A DNA stretch of 64,000 nucleotides from Cryptomeria japonica (GCF_030272615.1 NC_081406.1:474843400-474907399), one strand, 5' to 3'; shown: positions 1 through 14,435, numbered from the stretch's first letter. Made by a program: numbers and translations. Notes: generated from the sequence alone by a model not told the origin.

Positions 1-3000
1 AGGATTGTATGTCTAATATAGGTTTAAATCACACAAAGGTTTTAGAAGTAAGATATAATGGTTCACTACTTCATAAGGATATGCATATTAATCCCTCAAA
101 ATTCTAAATTTGTGTCCTTCCATGATGGGATTGCGAACAAAATCTAAATGGTTGTTGAAGGAAAAGAAAAATGATTTAGCCACCCACAACATGCATCTTT
201 ATTCATAATCCTTAACTAACATTATGGTTCTAAATTTTTTAGATAGATCTAAGGTGTCATTTTTGCTTCATAAGGTATTTTTGGCTATTGTTACACACCC
301 TTTTTTAAGGATCTAACACATCATTTTAATTTTCTTCTTTCTAAATAATTGGTGTGATCCACATGACTATAATTTATCTATAAAAAATACTCTTCAAAAT
401 AAATTAATTATTAAATATTTTTATCATTAACTTAAATAACTCTTCAATAAATTAAATAATTCAAATATAAATTTTGATGGAAGATCTTAAGAAAATCCTT
501 AGAGTAGAGGATATTTTATTTTTGTCAAGTATAAAGTAGGCCACTTGATTTAATGGCAAAGTCCATGTTGTAGGCACTTAGATGGTGCCAAGTTCAAATA
601 TTCTACAATGCAAAAATGGTATAAAGAATGAGACCATAATACAATTTTTTCCATATTTCAACTAATATAAGAAGAAAACATAATAGGGTTGTAAGTATTC
701 AAATTTCCACAAGGAATATCATGAAGGATATAAAGGCCATTAGGAAGTTGAAAATGGATGACATGGACTACATGGAGGAATCAAGGGTTGAGATTGAATT
801 TGATTCCTTAGGATGAGGGAATGGACATGCATCCAAGAGGCTGAACCAATTAGAGGGTAGGAGATTATGAGGGAGGAAATGGGACATGGAGTGGCAAGGG
901 GAGTGGAAACCTCTCAAGGTGCCACTTGCAATGTTTGGGAGAGTTCGAACAATTTCTTTTTAAAAATAAATTAATATTCATATGCATTTTAATCCCAAAT
1001 TAAATAAATGGAGGCATTTATTTAATTTAGGTGGGATGGATATGAAATATTAAATAAACAAGATTTAATAAATGTAGAGGAGTGAATATTGATTAAATAA
1101 TGAGAGACTATTTAATTAAATGATGGGATATTAATTAAATAATAAAATATTATTTAATTAATGGGACAATAAATTAAATGGGAGGGAATTTAGTGAGAGA
1201 TTAGGGGAAAAGGGGAAAATTGATATGTCGATCTTAGGCACGTTTATAATTTAAATTCTATTAAATTAAAATATTAAATAATAATGATGATTCCTTTCAT
1301 TAAACCATTACATTATTAAGTGAATATTAATATTTATTCCAAACAAATATGGAATGTGCCTCTATCATTAAACATATACTATATTTTTAATAAAAAATTT
1401 GGAAAGCTCAAAAAGGGGATTTGTTGGTAAATCATTAGATTATAATTTTGAATCATTTTACATTGCACACCATGCAATATAATGCGACTAAGACAAAATA
1501 TTTTTAAAAATATTTTAAACTTATATGTAGATACTAAATAATAAACATCTAATTTTTTAAGTAAAATTTAATTATGAATTTTATGTTTAAATTTTTAATA
1601 TTTATATATGTGTCAAAATTTACAATAATAACATAAAAGATGCTCTATTTTAAAATAACAATAAGACACAAATTGACATGTTATAACTAATCTATAAAAA
1701 AAAATTGACATATTATAATTATATATAAAAACCAAAAAATAATAAATAAAATTTAACATCCTTAATTTTTTTTATTGGTAAATTTAACATCCTTAATTAT
1801 TGATATTAGAAAATTTATATTACTTCAACACTATTCTTTTAAAATTTCATAAAATACCTAAGTCGTTTGAATTAGCATAGTAAATTTCAAAGATAGCTTT
1901 ATTTAAACACTATATATTAGCGTTCAATGTTATAGACATTCCTCATCACCGAAGTCTTTATATCTGTGTTATATTATTTCATTGGTCAAGGTATATATAT
2001 AGAAACGGAATCGTGAAAATGACAAGAAACAAGAAAGCCCGGCCACCTAAACTCTTAGCTTAATGTGTATTGTTTAAGCCATCCCATATTAGAGTACCAT
2101 TCTATGCCTATTATTTTGTGAGAAGAGAGAATGTTGGCGATAAGGGAGGAAATATGATTACTATCGCGACTTGTCATATCATCACTTCTCACATGTCTTC
2201 TTTAGGCATTGGTTCGCTCCTGGATTGAAGCCTTAGTAGGTTCGTGAGGCGTCTGAGATCTCTGCACTGTGACTTACAATTTGTTTCTGAGGACGAGTCC
2301 ACAAATTGATCCCTGACTTGCAGTGAAAAAAAAAAACAGGATCTGAACTCTCACATAGTTCACCATGTACCTAGAGTCAAGAATACTCGAGGTAGTTGTG
2401 GAGCATTCTAAGATTTTTTCGAATGTGTGACATGGAGGAGGTTTCTTTGAATGTTGTTGTAGTAGTATTGGTGCAGACAAATTTGAGTGAATCTTAAATC
2501 ATACATTTTAAATGTAGAGACGGTGACAGCGAGGTTTCATCTTCTTCTCGTGCATCATGTTTCATCCTCACTGCATCAGTACTCTCGATTCTAGCTGCTA
2601 TTCACATCGAGATCCTCACAGCCCTGGATGCCAAAGTCAGATGGTGTTACTGCCAGCGGATCATGTTTCTTTTTTCAGTGATGAATTGTCATGTATTGTC
2701 GCATTGTCTTGCATCGTCAATCAAGGTATGGTGTGCGTAAAAACTTATTTGGAGCTTTCTTGGAATTATTGGAGGACATCACAGATTGGTGTCAAGGCAT
2801 CCACGCTCAAATGGTGATGTTTAAGATTAGTCTTCTTTTTTTAAAATATTGAATGTCTCTCAAATTGAAAATCTCTAAAATGGGTCGATATTCAAAGAAA
2901 CATAAAATTGTAATTTTGTGAAGTCATTTTAAGTTTCGAGTTTTGCGGCTGTGAAGGAGCTACAAACACCAATGCCCGTTCTTCCCCATCTTTCACAAGC

Positions 3001-3281
3001 AAGTTTGAAAGGATGAGCCATGATCTCTATACATCTACTGTTCATATAAATGGTGATTTACCATATTTCATGCCGTGTTTGAGTAGAGGAATGCAGCATC
3101 TGATCAGGTGCAGGACACGTCACATTACCAGATGTACTCTTCTGAGGATTGTCGAGGCATTCGAGAAGACGTTCCTCAATAAGTTGGTTTCCATCTTTGA
3201 ATATTTTTTATTTTGTCTATAAGAGGTTGAGTAAAAAGGAGGTGTTATTTTATTTTTTTAATCGTTTTACAATAACTTATT
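1..3281. other. A+T-rich intergenic DNA, no gene seen
   Basis: I find no credible coding region. The short ORFs at 2274-2480, 2557-2817 and 3013-3222 show no family motif, no splice context and no continuation in a neighbouring frame. From about 960 to 1400 the DNA is full of ATTAA/TTAAT runs of the kind common in old plant LTRs, but I cannot find a matching partner LTR or a primer-binding site here. It could hold the lost 5' end of the Copia element that follows. Confidence 0.6.
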
Positions 3282-4060
3282 TTGTTTAAAAAGGCATATA
3301 GTTCTCCAAAATTTCTTCTCCAAATTCTCAAATGTTATGTGAGAATAATTATTCCTCATGGAAGACCAAACTTAAAACTCAACTTAAGCTCAAGTTTGAG
3401 GAGGCTTTGTGATGTGGTTAGTGAAACCACAACACGTCACAAAATAGTTGTTGATGAACAAAAGAAATTTGATCAAACCAACAAAAAGACAAAATTGATC
3501 ATTTTATTCAGTGTGTCTGATGAAGTTCAACCTTTCATCTGAGACTCATCAACAACCAAAGACACATGGGACAAGCTTAACACAATATATGAGGTAAAGA
3601 ATCAGAATTAGATCCTAAATTTGTAGAGTCAGCTACATGCCTTGAAGATGAAGAATGGAGAACAATTAGAATCCTTTCTTAAAAGGAGTGTCAAGTTGTG
3701 GGCTTCTCTACAAGCATTAGGAAAAACAATTGATGCTGCATTTTTGGTGCCTATTGTTCTATGGGCACTGCCTTCGAGATATAAAGTATTTGTGATAACT
3801 TTGAATGTCACTAAGACAACACCCACTTTGAGAAGATTGTGATTCTCCTTCAAATGGAGTTTATTAGCCAGGAACATGGTGAGGAAGATCATGCCATGAC
3901 TATATGTCGCAAAGGCAAGAAGCCTATGAAGCAATTCAATGGACCTCCCAAATTTGGTAATTTATCCAGACCTCAGAAGAAATGTCCAAAATATGAAAGA
4001 GTTAGACATGTTGTGAAAAATTGTTGGTATAGCTCCTTGGCTAAAGGATCATCCAACTAA
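3282..4060 (+). pseudogene. gag: Copia gag (UBN2-type) remnant with broken zinc knuckle
   Basis: Gag packages the element RNA into cytoplasmic particles. The stretch reads in pieces: a DEQKKFDQTNKKTK block near 3455, then (after a stop at 3541) TKDTWDKLNTIYE, and SQLHALKMKNGEQLESFLKR near 3630-3680, all typical of UBN2-like Copia gag. A frame change near 3840 leads to a CCHC-like segment (CPKYERVRHVVKNC, about 3983-4025) in which the second Cys is Tyr, so the knuckle is damaged. The start codon is not identifiable. Stops and frameshifts make a functional protein impossible. Confidence 0.85.
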
Positions 4061-4194
4061 TCACATCCAAAGAAGCCATTTCCAAGTGGCAATATGCGAT
4101 GGGAGAAGAAGAACAAATAAAAACAACAAAGCAATGTTGTTGAAGTAGAAGATTCTCCAAAAGAGGAATGCGTGCTTTCAGCCCACAATTTAGA

Positions 4195-5620
4195 AGATGA
4201 TTCACAATTGACCTCTATATGGTATGTGGACTTAGGTGCTACAAAGCACATGACTGGATAAAAGAAATGGTTTCTCACATTGAAACCTCATCACAATATA
4301 GTCATTCTTGGAGATGATACCTTCCATGATGCCAAGGGCATTGGTGTCATCTCTTTAAAGTTTGGCATGCATCATTGTAGGCTTACTGATGTTTTGTATG
4401 TGCCGGGATTTACCAAAAATATTCATTTTGTTAATTAGTTTCTTGATCATAACCTTAGGATTGAATTTGATACAAACTAGGATAAAAAAGGTATGTCTCA
4501 TCAAGGATAAGTCTAAAGATGCAAATATTGTTGCCGGTGCTACTGAGATTGGTAAATTTTTTAGGCTTGATACAATTGCTACTAACCAAGCCTTAGTGAC
4601 TAAGGATGATGATCTTTCTATGCTTTGGCATTGTAGATTTGGTCATTTGAGTACTAGTTACTTGCTAACACTTAGTAAGAAAAGCATCATAAAAGGGCTT
4701 CCACACTTGAGAATTTGAGTGTTGTTTCTTCCAGTTGTATTGCTGGAAAACAACATAGAACACCCTTCTCCAAGTGAGCTCATCGTGCCAACCAACGTTT
4801 GTAGTTGGTGCATACTGATCTATGCGACCCCATGACATCTAGTCATAATGGATACAGGTATTTTGACTTTTTGTTGATGATCACACAAGAAAAATGTGGG
4901 TATATCATTTGCAGTATAAAGATGAAGCTTTTTCCTATCTTGTGGAGAAAAATACGAATCATCGTATTCATGTCCTCTGCTCAAATCGAGGGGGGAATAC
5001 ACCAGCACAAAATTCTCCACGTACTTGAAGGAAAATGGAATTTAGCATCAATTGACTGCAACATACACACCTCAACAAAATGGAGTTGTTCAACAGAGAA
5101 ATCACATCATCATGGAGATGTTTCGAAGTATGTTGAAAGATTCTCAACAAGAACATGCATGTATTAGGCTGAAGCTATACACACTATAGTTTATCTTCTA
5201 AATCATGCACCAACCAAAGTTGTTGATGACATCACTCTAGAGGAAGCATGGACAAGGGTAAAGCCTTCAATCTCTCATGAATTCAATCTCTCATATTCAT
5301 GATTAAATGCACTGTTTATATGCACATTCCTAAACAAAAGAGGAAGAATCTACATGAAAAATTAATGCAATGTATTTTCTTGGATATAGTATTGAATTTA
5401 AGGCATGTCCCTTATGGGCCTATGGATCCCAATACAAAGAAGATTTACATTAGTAGATATGCAAGTTTTGATGAGAAGAATGATGTAAGTTCTCCTCCCA
5501 CATCATCATCTACTTCAGATAGTGCACCCATATTGAACATGGATAGTAAAAATGATGGGAACGTTGATAGTCAATCAACACCCACCAAGGTTGCAAAATC
5601 TTTACCAAAGTAGTATACTA
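4195..5620 (+). pseudogene. pol: Copia protease and integrase remnant
   Basis: At about 4219 a WYVDLGATKHMTG segment corresponds to the Copia protease active site, which is normally D-S-G-A; the Ser is Leu here. LWHCRFGHLS (about 4622) is the GAG-pre-integrase zinc-binding region. LVHTDLCDPM (about 4803) holds the first integrase Asp. GEYTSTKFSTYLKENG (about 4992) and TYTPQQNGVVQQRNH (about 5064) belong to the catalytic core, but the residues that normally supply the second Asp and the Glu read Asn and Gln. Stops and frame changes occur throughout. Integrase would insert element cDNA into the genome; this copy cannot. Confidence 0.85.
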
Positions 5621-5639
5621 GTACCATTCACGATGCAAA

Positions 5640-7279
5640 GTTAGATGGAGTTCCAGACACTTCAACTTCAAGTCCAAGGACTCGTAGCATGGATCGCGAT
5701 AAGGTAAATCTAGTCTTGATGACTTTAGCTGTTGATAATTTTGAACAATCTTCTATTTAGGAAGCACTAGAGTCAAAGCCTTGGAAAGGGGCTATGGATG
5801 TAGAGTATCAATCTCTAATGAAAAATAACACATGGGAGCTTGTTGATCTACCACATGGTAAGAAATCAATTGTACGTAAATGGATATTCAAAACTAAGTA
5901 TAAGGCAGCCGATAGTATAGATAAACATAAGGATAGACTTGTAGCCAATGGTTTTGCCTAGAAAGAAGGGATAGACTATGAGGAAACATTTGCTCCCCCA
6001 ACAAATATTAAAACAATTAGAATGTTTTTTTCTTTAGCTGCTCAATTTGGATGGAAATTGTATCAAATGGATGTAAAAAGTGCATTTCTTAATGGAAACC
6101 TTAAGGAAGAGTTCTATATGACCTAACCAGAGGGATATATTGCACCTGATAAATAGGAAAAGGTAGGCAAACTTGTTAAGTCTCTTTATGGTCTCAAACA
6201 AGCTCCTAGAGCTTGGTATATTAAAATTGATGAACATCTACTACAACATGGTTTCACTAGGCATCCATTTGATCCAAATATATGACTCAAGGATCAAGGG
6301 GGGGAGATTGTGATAATTAATGCATATGTTGATGACTTAGTTATCAGAGACAACTCATAAGCAATGGTTGAAACAACCAAAAATGATCTCAATAAGGCAT
6401 TTGATATGATGGATCTTAAGCTACTGCATTATTGTCTAGGCTTTGAGGTATGGCAAACTAATCACCATATCTTTGGATCTAAAATGAAATCTGCCAAAAC
6501 ACTACTTGAAAAACTTAGAATGATGGATCCAAACCCATGTCTACAACTATGAATTGGGATTGCAATTATCTGTTTCTGATCCATCTCCTTAGGTGAATGC
6601 AACTCTCTGTCAACAAATGATTAGAGGTTTGATTTACTTGACTTACACCAAACTAGATATTAGTTTTACTTTTAATTATCTATCAAGATTCAACAAGAAC
6701 CAAAAATGTGTCATTGAAAAGCAGCAAAATAGGTACTAAGGTATACCCAAGGTACAATGAATTATGGTTTGGAATATAAAAGGATCAATACCAATTATTC
6801 TTGACAAGATACACATATGCATATTATGTAGGTTCTATTGATGATAGGAAATCTACAGCTAGATTTTTTTTCTTCCTAGGTTCAAGACCTATTTCTTTGG
6901 GAAGTAAGAAGCAAGCCCTAGTTGCTCATTTTTCAATAGAGGCAGAATATCATGCAACAAGTGTAGCAATGTGTAAAGAAATTTGGCTACAAGCCTACAT
7001 TGCATATTAGAAAGATTGGGGGTACCACAAAACCAACCTATAGTCTTCTATTGTGACAATCATAGTGTTCTGAAGCTTGTTTGTAATCCAATGTTTCATG
7101 AATGGACTAAGTATATTGAAGTTGACTGTCACTTCATATGAGATCATGTTCAACAAAAAAATATTCATCTTCAATTTTGCTCCACACAGGAACAATTTGT
7201 TGATATCTTCACCAAGCCTCTTGCACGTGTGAAGTTTGAAACATTTGAGGATACTCTTATTAGTAATTTAAAACAATGA
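5640..7279 (+). pseudogene. pol: Copia reverse transcriptase and RNase H remnant
   Basis: The RT begins near EALESKPWKGAMDVE (5761) and includes [53 protein letters not shown] and the catalytic AYVDDLVI (about 6322). RNase H is seen at 6801-7010 (RKSTARF, SKKQ, SIEAEYHATS, CKEIWLQ) and the end (FVDIFTKPLARVKFE) at about 7198-7243. In-frame stops lie around 5758, 5959, 6124, 6154, 6283 and 6358. Together they give a recognisable but non-functional polymerase. The closeness of some motifs to consensus suggests moderate rather than extreme age. Confidence 0.9.
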
Positions 7280-7285
7280 TGTAAT

Positions 7286-7490
7286 AGGGGGGAATGTTCA
7301 ATATTCCATCATTTACATCTGTATGATTGTTTGGTTGTTTTAGGTTTGTTAATACTTTGTTTTGCATATGGGGTATTCTCGTAAGGTTACTTAACATAAT
7401 TTGTTATGATATTTGGGTATTTATACCCGTCATCTAATACAAGGGAATTCACCGGACTTTTACCATGTAAAACTTAATATTTATATATAG
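7286..7490 (+). repeat. Polypurine tract and presumed 3' LTR of the Copia element
   Basis: The purine run AGGGGGGAA ends directly before TG at 7295, the classical junction between internal region and 3' LTR. The LTR end is not determined because no second copy is in the window to compare; about 7490 is a working limit. Confidence 0.6.
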
Positions 7491-9039
7491 ATGCTATATT
7501 AATATATATTTAATTTTAAAATGATTTTTTTAAGCTACTAACTATTGATTAGTTGATCCAAATATTTAAATAGAAATTCCTACCAAAATTATTACAAATC
7601 CTAAGGGACAAGGACATGAAAATGGTGATCAACAACTTATTTTTGAAGGTAAGATAGGCATGAGTCTAGCAGAAAAGATTATACTTTTCTATATTTTTTT
7701 CAATGAAAAAGATGCAATGAGAATGGGGTAACTTTATGTATATTTTGTCATTTTCGAAAAATAAACTAGAAATTTTAATAATTGATATCCATATTAGATA
7801 TCTGTGTTTTATATATATATATATGATTGAAAATTATTGTAACATACATTTGTTTGAAAATAATATTGAATAAATAAATCATGTTTTAATAAAAAATTAT
7901 TTGATTTTATTTTAAAATTTTGTTATTTTGTATTTCAAATATTATATACAAATATAGTTTAAAGAAATATTTGAATTAATTGATACAAATACTTTTAAAT
8001 AGCAAATTAGAAACTATGAACTAATTTATAAAAATTGATTGATGTGAAGTAAATTGTTACTAGTATCACCACTATGAATATTTTAAATAAAATAATTTGA
8101 GGGTGCATTTTTAACATGTGGATAGAAATGGAAGGCTTTTTTTTAATGAAAGATAAATTATTAATGATTATTTAAAAAAAAATTCTTGATTAGAAATAGA
8201 ATGCTTTGATTGAAATCTATTTTATGATATTTGATAATAATGACATCTTTGATATTTGATAATAATGATAAAAATGAATTTGTATTGTTGTACAAGTATG
8301 ATGAAACCATGCTTGTGTGTTTACATGTTTGTGCATCCTATTGAGAACCAACCTCTCTGTTGAGGAACTCAATAAATGTGGTGTTAAGCAGAAGAATGGA
8401 AAACCCAAGAAGCTATGGTGACATATTGTGGCATTAGTAGGGATTATCTCTATTGACCACACCTTTCAAAGATAGTATCCCCTAGTTCTCCTCATAGAAT
8501 GGACCATTGGATGGCTCATAATGGTATCCTATCCTACATTTATCTTGATGGCATTGCCGATAGTTGGTATGTGGTTCTTGGTACGGGTTTCCTCTTACCC
8601 TATTATCTTATTTATATCTTTGTTCCAACATGTGGAGATTGATTTTTGTCATGCTATGATGATTTTCATGTTTGCATGTGTTTTGACATTATGCAAGTAG
8701 ATATGATGTCACACCATACTTATGTTCTGATATAGTGTAGGTGATGGTTACATGTTGTTGATGGTAGTGATTTGGGTTCAAAGACACAATTCCACACACA
8801 CACACAAATATTTGAAGATGCATTTTATATTATTCCTTCTTAGTGGTGATTAGTGTTGGAAGATTTGCACACATGTAGAGAGGAACTCATGTTAGATACA
8901 ATAGGTTGTGTTTGATAACATTTGAATGTGCCTCATGATGTATACATATAGCTTTGGTGTGTGACATGCATGCACATTTTTCCATAAGACACATTGATAT
9001 GTGGCATGTGCCCTATGCATGTCATCTTTGTGAGGCACG
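7491..9039. other. Noncoding A+T-rich spacer
   Basis: There is no coding signal. It contains a short TA run (about 7810-7824) and a duplicated GATATTTGATAATAATGA motif at 8227-8270. The ORFs at 8217-8462 and 8933-9136 have no recognisable motif and look like chance reading frames. Confidence 0.5.
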
Positions 9040-9277
9040 TTGTTATGTGCAATGTGGCCCTAGGCTTGTCTTCTATATGAGGTGTATTGCCATGATATGT
9101 TAGGATTTGTAGTGTGCAGGCCACAAATGCATGCATTAGGGACTATTATTATAGTCATGTTTTTTGGGCATGTAGCCTAGGCATGTCTTCTCCATTAGGT
9201 ACATGGCCATGCCATGTGGGAGTTTTTGTGTTCATGCCACAAATGCACACATGAGGGACTATTATTGGAGTCATGAT
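9040..9277. repeat. Two diverged tandem units of about 117 bp
   Basis: CCTAGGCTTGTCTTC at 9059 recurs as CCTAGGCATGTCTTC at 9176. CCACAAATGC followed by GGGACTATTATT at 9121 recurs at 9237. The offset is 116-117 bp, so the segment is a two-copy direct tandem duplication with scattered differences. No coding role is seen. Confidence 0.7.
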
Positions 9278-10183
9278 GAATCTTCACTCCATTTAGCCAC
9301 AATTTCTAGTCGTATAGTTATGTAATGTGCACTTTTAAGGATTGTGAAGTTTCCTTCAATTATTGATGATCTCTCATCTTTGTTGCATGGGCCAACAATT
9401 TTATTTTATCTTGTTTGAATTAGTTTAATCACTATTGTGAGTTTTCTCTATTGTGTAGTTATTGTGGCTATGCTTGATTTGCTATTGGAATTGAACACAT
9501 TTATTTGACTTATTATTGTTACTATTTTTTCTTTCTTTCAATATTTATGATCTTTGGTAGTTTAGTGAAACTCTTGCTATTTTTAAATGTTGCCTTCTTT
9601 GTTGTGATGTGATTCCTCACCAAGATCGACATAGATAACCTTGGATGAGTGTATATAAGGAATCAAACATTGGGAAAATTTGAGGATAGGGGTAAGTGTT
9701 TGTTGTATGGGTAGCTACGATCCACTTGTACATTCTTAGTGATTATTGACGGCTATGTCTTGGAGCTGGCTAATCCCATTAAACAAACAAGGGGGAAGAC
9801 ATACATAATCATATGGATCCTCCCTAGTTGTGTGTGGATTCAAGATGACCATCATTTCATATGGTTCTTGGTTACTTTGTGAGACCATGGCATCCTCTTA
9901 GACCAATATGTGAGCCTTGTATTGTTATCCCTACAATGTGGATGAATAAGTGTATGTTTAAATAGATGCTTTGCTTAGAATACTCAAAAATGTCTCTCAG
10001 AAAGTCTGCAACAGGCAAACTTTTAGTAAGAATTTGCAGACACAAGGCTTAGAAATTCACACAATCAGCTACATTAAATACGTTCTCTATTAAGTTCAAT
10101 GGTTTTGGTTCGATTTGCAATTTTTGTGAAGCTTTTGCACTGAAGTTTCCATAGCCTGATTTTTTTGCCTGTGAAGAAAGACC
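9278..10183. other. Noncoding region upstream of the CACTA transposase
   Basis: No ORF is supported. It includes CACTTGTACATTC at 9723-9735, which differs at one of 13 positions from the inverse of the CACTA-type right end at 23,087. It could be the left end of the element that carries the two genes downstream, but the flanking triplets (ATC left, TTA right) do not match and no subterminal repeats are obvious beside it. Confidence 0.35.
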
Positions 10184-13100
10184 ATGTCAGATAATATCAG
10201 CGAAGAACAAAATAAGGAGACAATTGCTAGATTATGGTCTAACTTGAAAAGAAAAGGTTATGGGAAATGTTATTGTCCCTGGAAAATTTGTAAGGGCTTA
10301 AAGACTAGAAGACTTCTAATCAAAACAACTAAGAAACATTGTAGGTAGCATGGTCACATTGAAGGGGGACATGATTATCATCCACTGGTAAGTTGTTCAT
10401 TATATCGTTTTAACAATTTATATACATAAGAAATCACTTGATAATGAGATCATGATCACGGTTTATTTATGTATATCAATTTTATATAGGTGGAGCACCC
10501 TAGAGCACATGGTATGGATCAACAAAACCCTGAGAATATGGTTTTGGAAGTGGAGGAACATGGAGGTGTGAATATCGAAGCTAAAGATAATGATCCCATG
10601 GAAGATGACGATCATGCACCAAAAAACACAATTGAAGATGATGGTACAAATACATTGATCCATGACACATTTAGTACTGGCACAGCTGATCATGATGATC
10701 AGGATGACCTTGATGTTCATGATTTACCTCTTCTTGAGAAGGCATATGAGCCCCTTTACAAAGCCTCCCAAACAACTCTTCTCTCTGCTGTATTGTTGTT
10801 GGTGAACTTGAAGGTTATGAATGGTTTATCCAACATAACAATCTCTCGTATGTTAAGGTGTGTCATACATGTCATTATAGTTAATAAATGGTGAATCATG
10901 TACCATTAATATTCTTTATATTAACACCTCAAACTTCTTTTTTTGTTGTAGATTGATAGGTGAGTTTTTCTTACCACCATCAAATATTCTACCTCACTCA
11001 TACCGAGAATTATCTGCCATTATGAAAGATATTGGAATGGAGTATCAAACAATAGATGCTTGTCCCAATGATCATATTATATATCATAAACAACATGAAT
11101 TTGGAACAGAATGCCCTGAATGTCATATCAGTAGATATTGAATAGATCAATAACAAAAAAGGTGCCTCGCAAGGTTCTTCATTATATTCCCATTATTCCA
11201 CGTATGCAATGATTATTCAGGTGCACCAACTTGGCACAATTTATGGATTACCATGCACGCAATAGAAGTCGAGATGACATTATTCGAATGCCTGCGAATG
11301 GTTCAGCATTTATGGACATAGAGGAAAAGTGGCCACACTTTAAAGAAGAACCTCGTAATCTCAGGCTTTCATTAGCAGCGGACGGTGTCAATCCATTTGG
11401 AGAGTTGAGATCTGTTTACTCGGTGTGGCCTATTTTTGTTATCAACAATAATATTCCTCCATGGATGTCAATAAAGAGGGAGCACATAATGTTGGCAATG
11501 ATTGTTCCAGGTATTTTATCATTTAATAGTCATCTACATTTAATTATAAATATTGCAGTAAAATGGTCATAATAATTATGTAATGTTTTTGTTCATTCCA
11601 CTAGGCAAGTACCAAGTTAAAGATATGAATGTATATATTGAGCCTCTTATCGACAAGTTGCTGGAGTTATGGAATGGTGTGACCATGTATGACATCTCTA
11701 GACCAATAGGACAAAGACAATTTCAATTCCATGCAATGCTTGTATGGACAATACATGATGCCCTAGGGCTAACACATTTTTGTGGTACGTTATAGTGTTC
11801 AAGTTGCACATGATAATTATAATTATAAAAATTAACAGATTTAATAGAATTATACATTATCTTGTAGGTCTTCAAACAAAGGGAAAATTTGCATGTCTAG
11901 TTTGTGGTCCAAAGATGAAATCCCGTCATTCAAAAAGTTTAGGAAAGCAGGTGTTTGATGAGTATAGGCACTTCCTTCACAAAAATCATAAGTACCGGAA
12001 TACTGAAAAACATCTTTTCAATGGGAAAGAAGAGACTACATCAAAGCCACGAAGAATGACTCCTCATTTATGGAAGTTGGAATATAATATAATTAATCGT
12101 CAAGGCAATGTCATTCCATCTAATGGTTTATGTTTGGAATTTGAATTTTTCTATCGTGTTTTGTTTACTGATGATGCAATTGATGATACTGAAGGTCATC
12201 AAGGCATGGATGGCCACCTTCCAAAGGGACTAAAAAGTTATCCTAGACAATTCAATAGGTTGCCTTACTACAAGCAGCTACAAATTGTGCATTTGTTTGA
12301 TACAATGCATATTGGAAAGAATATAACATAGACATTATGGAAAATATTGGATGGAAGGCGTGACAAAGAAAAAATTGTCAAAATTTGCAGTGACATTGTG
12401 GAATCCAATCATGCAATGAAAAATGTCATTCAATCAAATAGCAATGGAGATCAGATTAATATAAGTTCCCTTCCTTGGTTGTTAACGGAGCAGCAAAGCA
12501 ATTCTATAAAAGAAGTCATACGAAAAATTCGATTTCCCATAGGATTTGCTGTGAACATAAACAATCTCATATCAAAGAAGAGTGAATTTGGGCCAGGTAT
12601 GAAAATGCATGATTGGCATACCTTCATTAAGGTAATTTGCATTCTTGTGTATTTACTATATATTTGTATACTGTGCATGTACTTTTCATTGTATTATGTT
12701 AGAAAACAATGAAAAGATCATTTTATAATTGTTGCAGTACGTTCTACCTCTATCTCTCCCAGACCACTTCGACAATAATATCAAGCAAGTCATATATGAT
12801 CTTGGAAAATACATGAGGTAAGTAGTGATGTTTGTTCAATTTGTTGTATATATATTATATTTGCCATTTGTTTTACTTGTTATGCAATATATTTGTATAT
12901 TATTTTGTAAAGTCTCGTTTATATATTTTTGCGTCTTCAATCTCTTTAATTAGGTGGTTGTCATCTAAAGAAATCCACAAGGAAGATATAAAATATTGGA
13001 AGAGAAAAATCCCTCATCTAATGTGTGAAATGCAAAAGTGTCTACCTTCAACTTTTTTCAATGCACAAGAACACTACCTCATACACCAAGTTGAGGAGAT

Positions 13101-14435
13101 CGAATTGTGTGGACCTGTACACACTAGGTCAATGTGGATGGTTGAGAGGCACTTGAAATTTTTGAAGGCTTTGGTTCAAAAAAGAGCACATCCTGAGGGT
13201 TCTATGGTGGAGGAATATATGGTATACCAAACTATGGTGTACATTACTGAATATCTTCCTAAGTTTGCAACAAAAATCCACGTAGATCGCATTTGGGATC
13301 CCAACCCCATTAATAAATTCGAAGGGGAGCACTTGATGGGGAAAGGTAGATTGAAGAAAGTGAGAGGTAATTATAAGATGTTATTGTAGTAAATTAATTC
13401 TTCATCTTCTAAATAAATCAATTGTAAGTGGTCTATTAATTATTTGTACAGTTGGTCGGGAGTGGGATGCGCTACATTTGTATATTACAAACAATCTTGA
13501 TTGGATGACGGTGTGGATTGAACGATGTCAACATTCTGGTCGCACATTAACATGGGATGGTGTTGCTTCATTGGTTAAAGAAGCTCATTGTAATGGAGAT
13601 TCCAATGTTACACAAAGGGAAATTGATTTAGCATATGGTTTAAGAGATCAACAGGTACGTATAATTTTATTAATCACCCGTACGTTTATCAACTCATGAT
13701 GCAATAATTTTAATATGTTAGACATATTGCAGGTCAAACACCACAAGGCTATGTGCTGCAATGGTCATAAATTTCGCATCAAACAGTTGGATGACACGAA
13801 GAAAACTTGTGATTCTGGGATAACTACAGTCTTCGAGGTGACCAATATTTCATCTAGAAACGACATACATCCTCAAGTGTCTCAAAATTGATACTATGGC
13901 ATTTTGGATGATATACTTGAGTGTGACTTTAATTCCTTCAAATTAGTTTTGTTCATCGTCAAATGGTATAGGCTACGACTGAATATAAATGATCGTGATA
14001 GAACTATTATCGAACATGATAATGGATTTACAATGGTTAATACAAGGTCGTTTGAATGAGTTGGGGATGAGCTCTATGTTCTTCCAAGTCAATGTGAGTA
14101 GGTATTTTACTCAGAGGTTCCACATAAATCGGGTTGGTCATTTGTTGTTAGACATGATCCAAGAGGAAGGCCGATAATGTATAATGTGATGGAAGAAGAA
14201 GATACTGAAGAAGTAGAAGATGATATAGATGATCACGATCAGCAGTTACTCGATGATGTTCCTGACGGAAATGTACACGAAGAAGAAGTTGATGATGATG
14301 ATGGTGTTGCTGCTGATGGTGATGGTGATGGTGATGGTGATGGTGATGGTGATGGTGTCGGTAATGGTGATGACGATGACGATGACGAACACAATGACGA
14401 TGATGACGAGGAGGAGGAGGAGGAGGAGGAGGAGG

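Larger units (their letters stand above)
3282..7490 (+). mobile_element. Decayed Ty1/Copia LTR retrotransposon
   Basis: Domains run gag, zinc knuckle, protease, pre-integrase, integrase, reverse transcriptase, RNase H, which is the Copia order (integrase before RT). The reading moves between frames and meets many stops, so this is a dead copy. After the last codon (TGA 7277-7279) comes a polypurine tract (7286-7294) and then TGTTCAATATTCC, the expected start of a 3' LTR. I found no 5' LTR or TGGTATCAGAGC primer site upstream, so the left part is lost or too diverged to see. The right limit (about 7490) is a guess. Confidence 0.9.

Noticed and set aside
2274-3222. Three short ORFs upstream of the Copia element
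   Set aside because: No motif, no splice context, biased composition; they look like chance frames.
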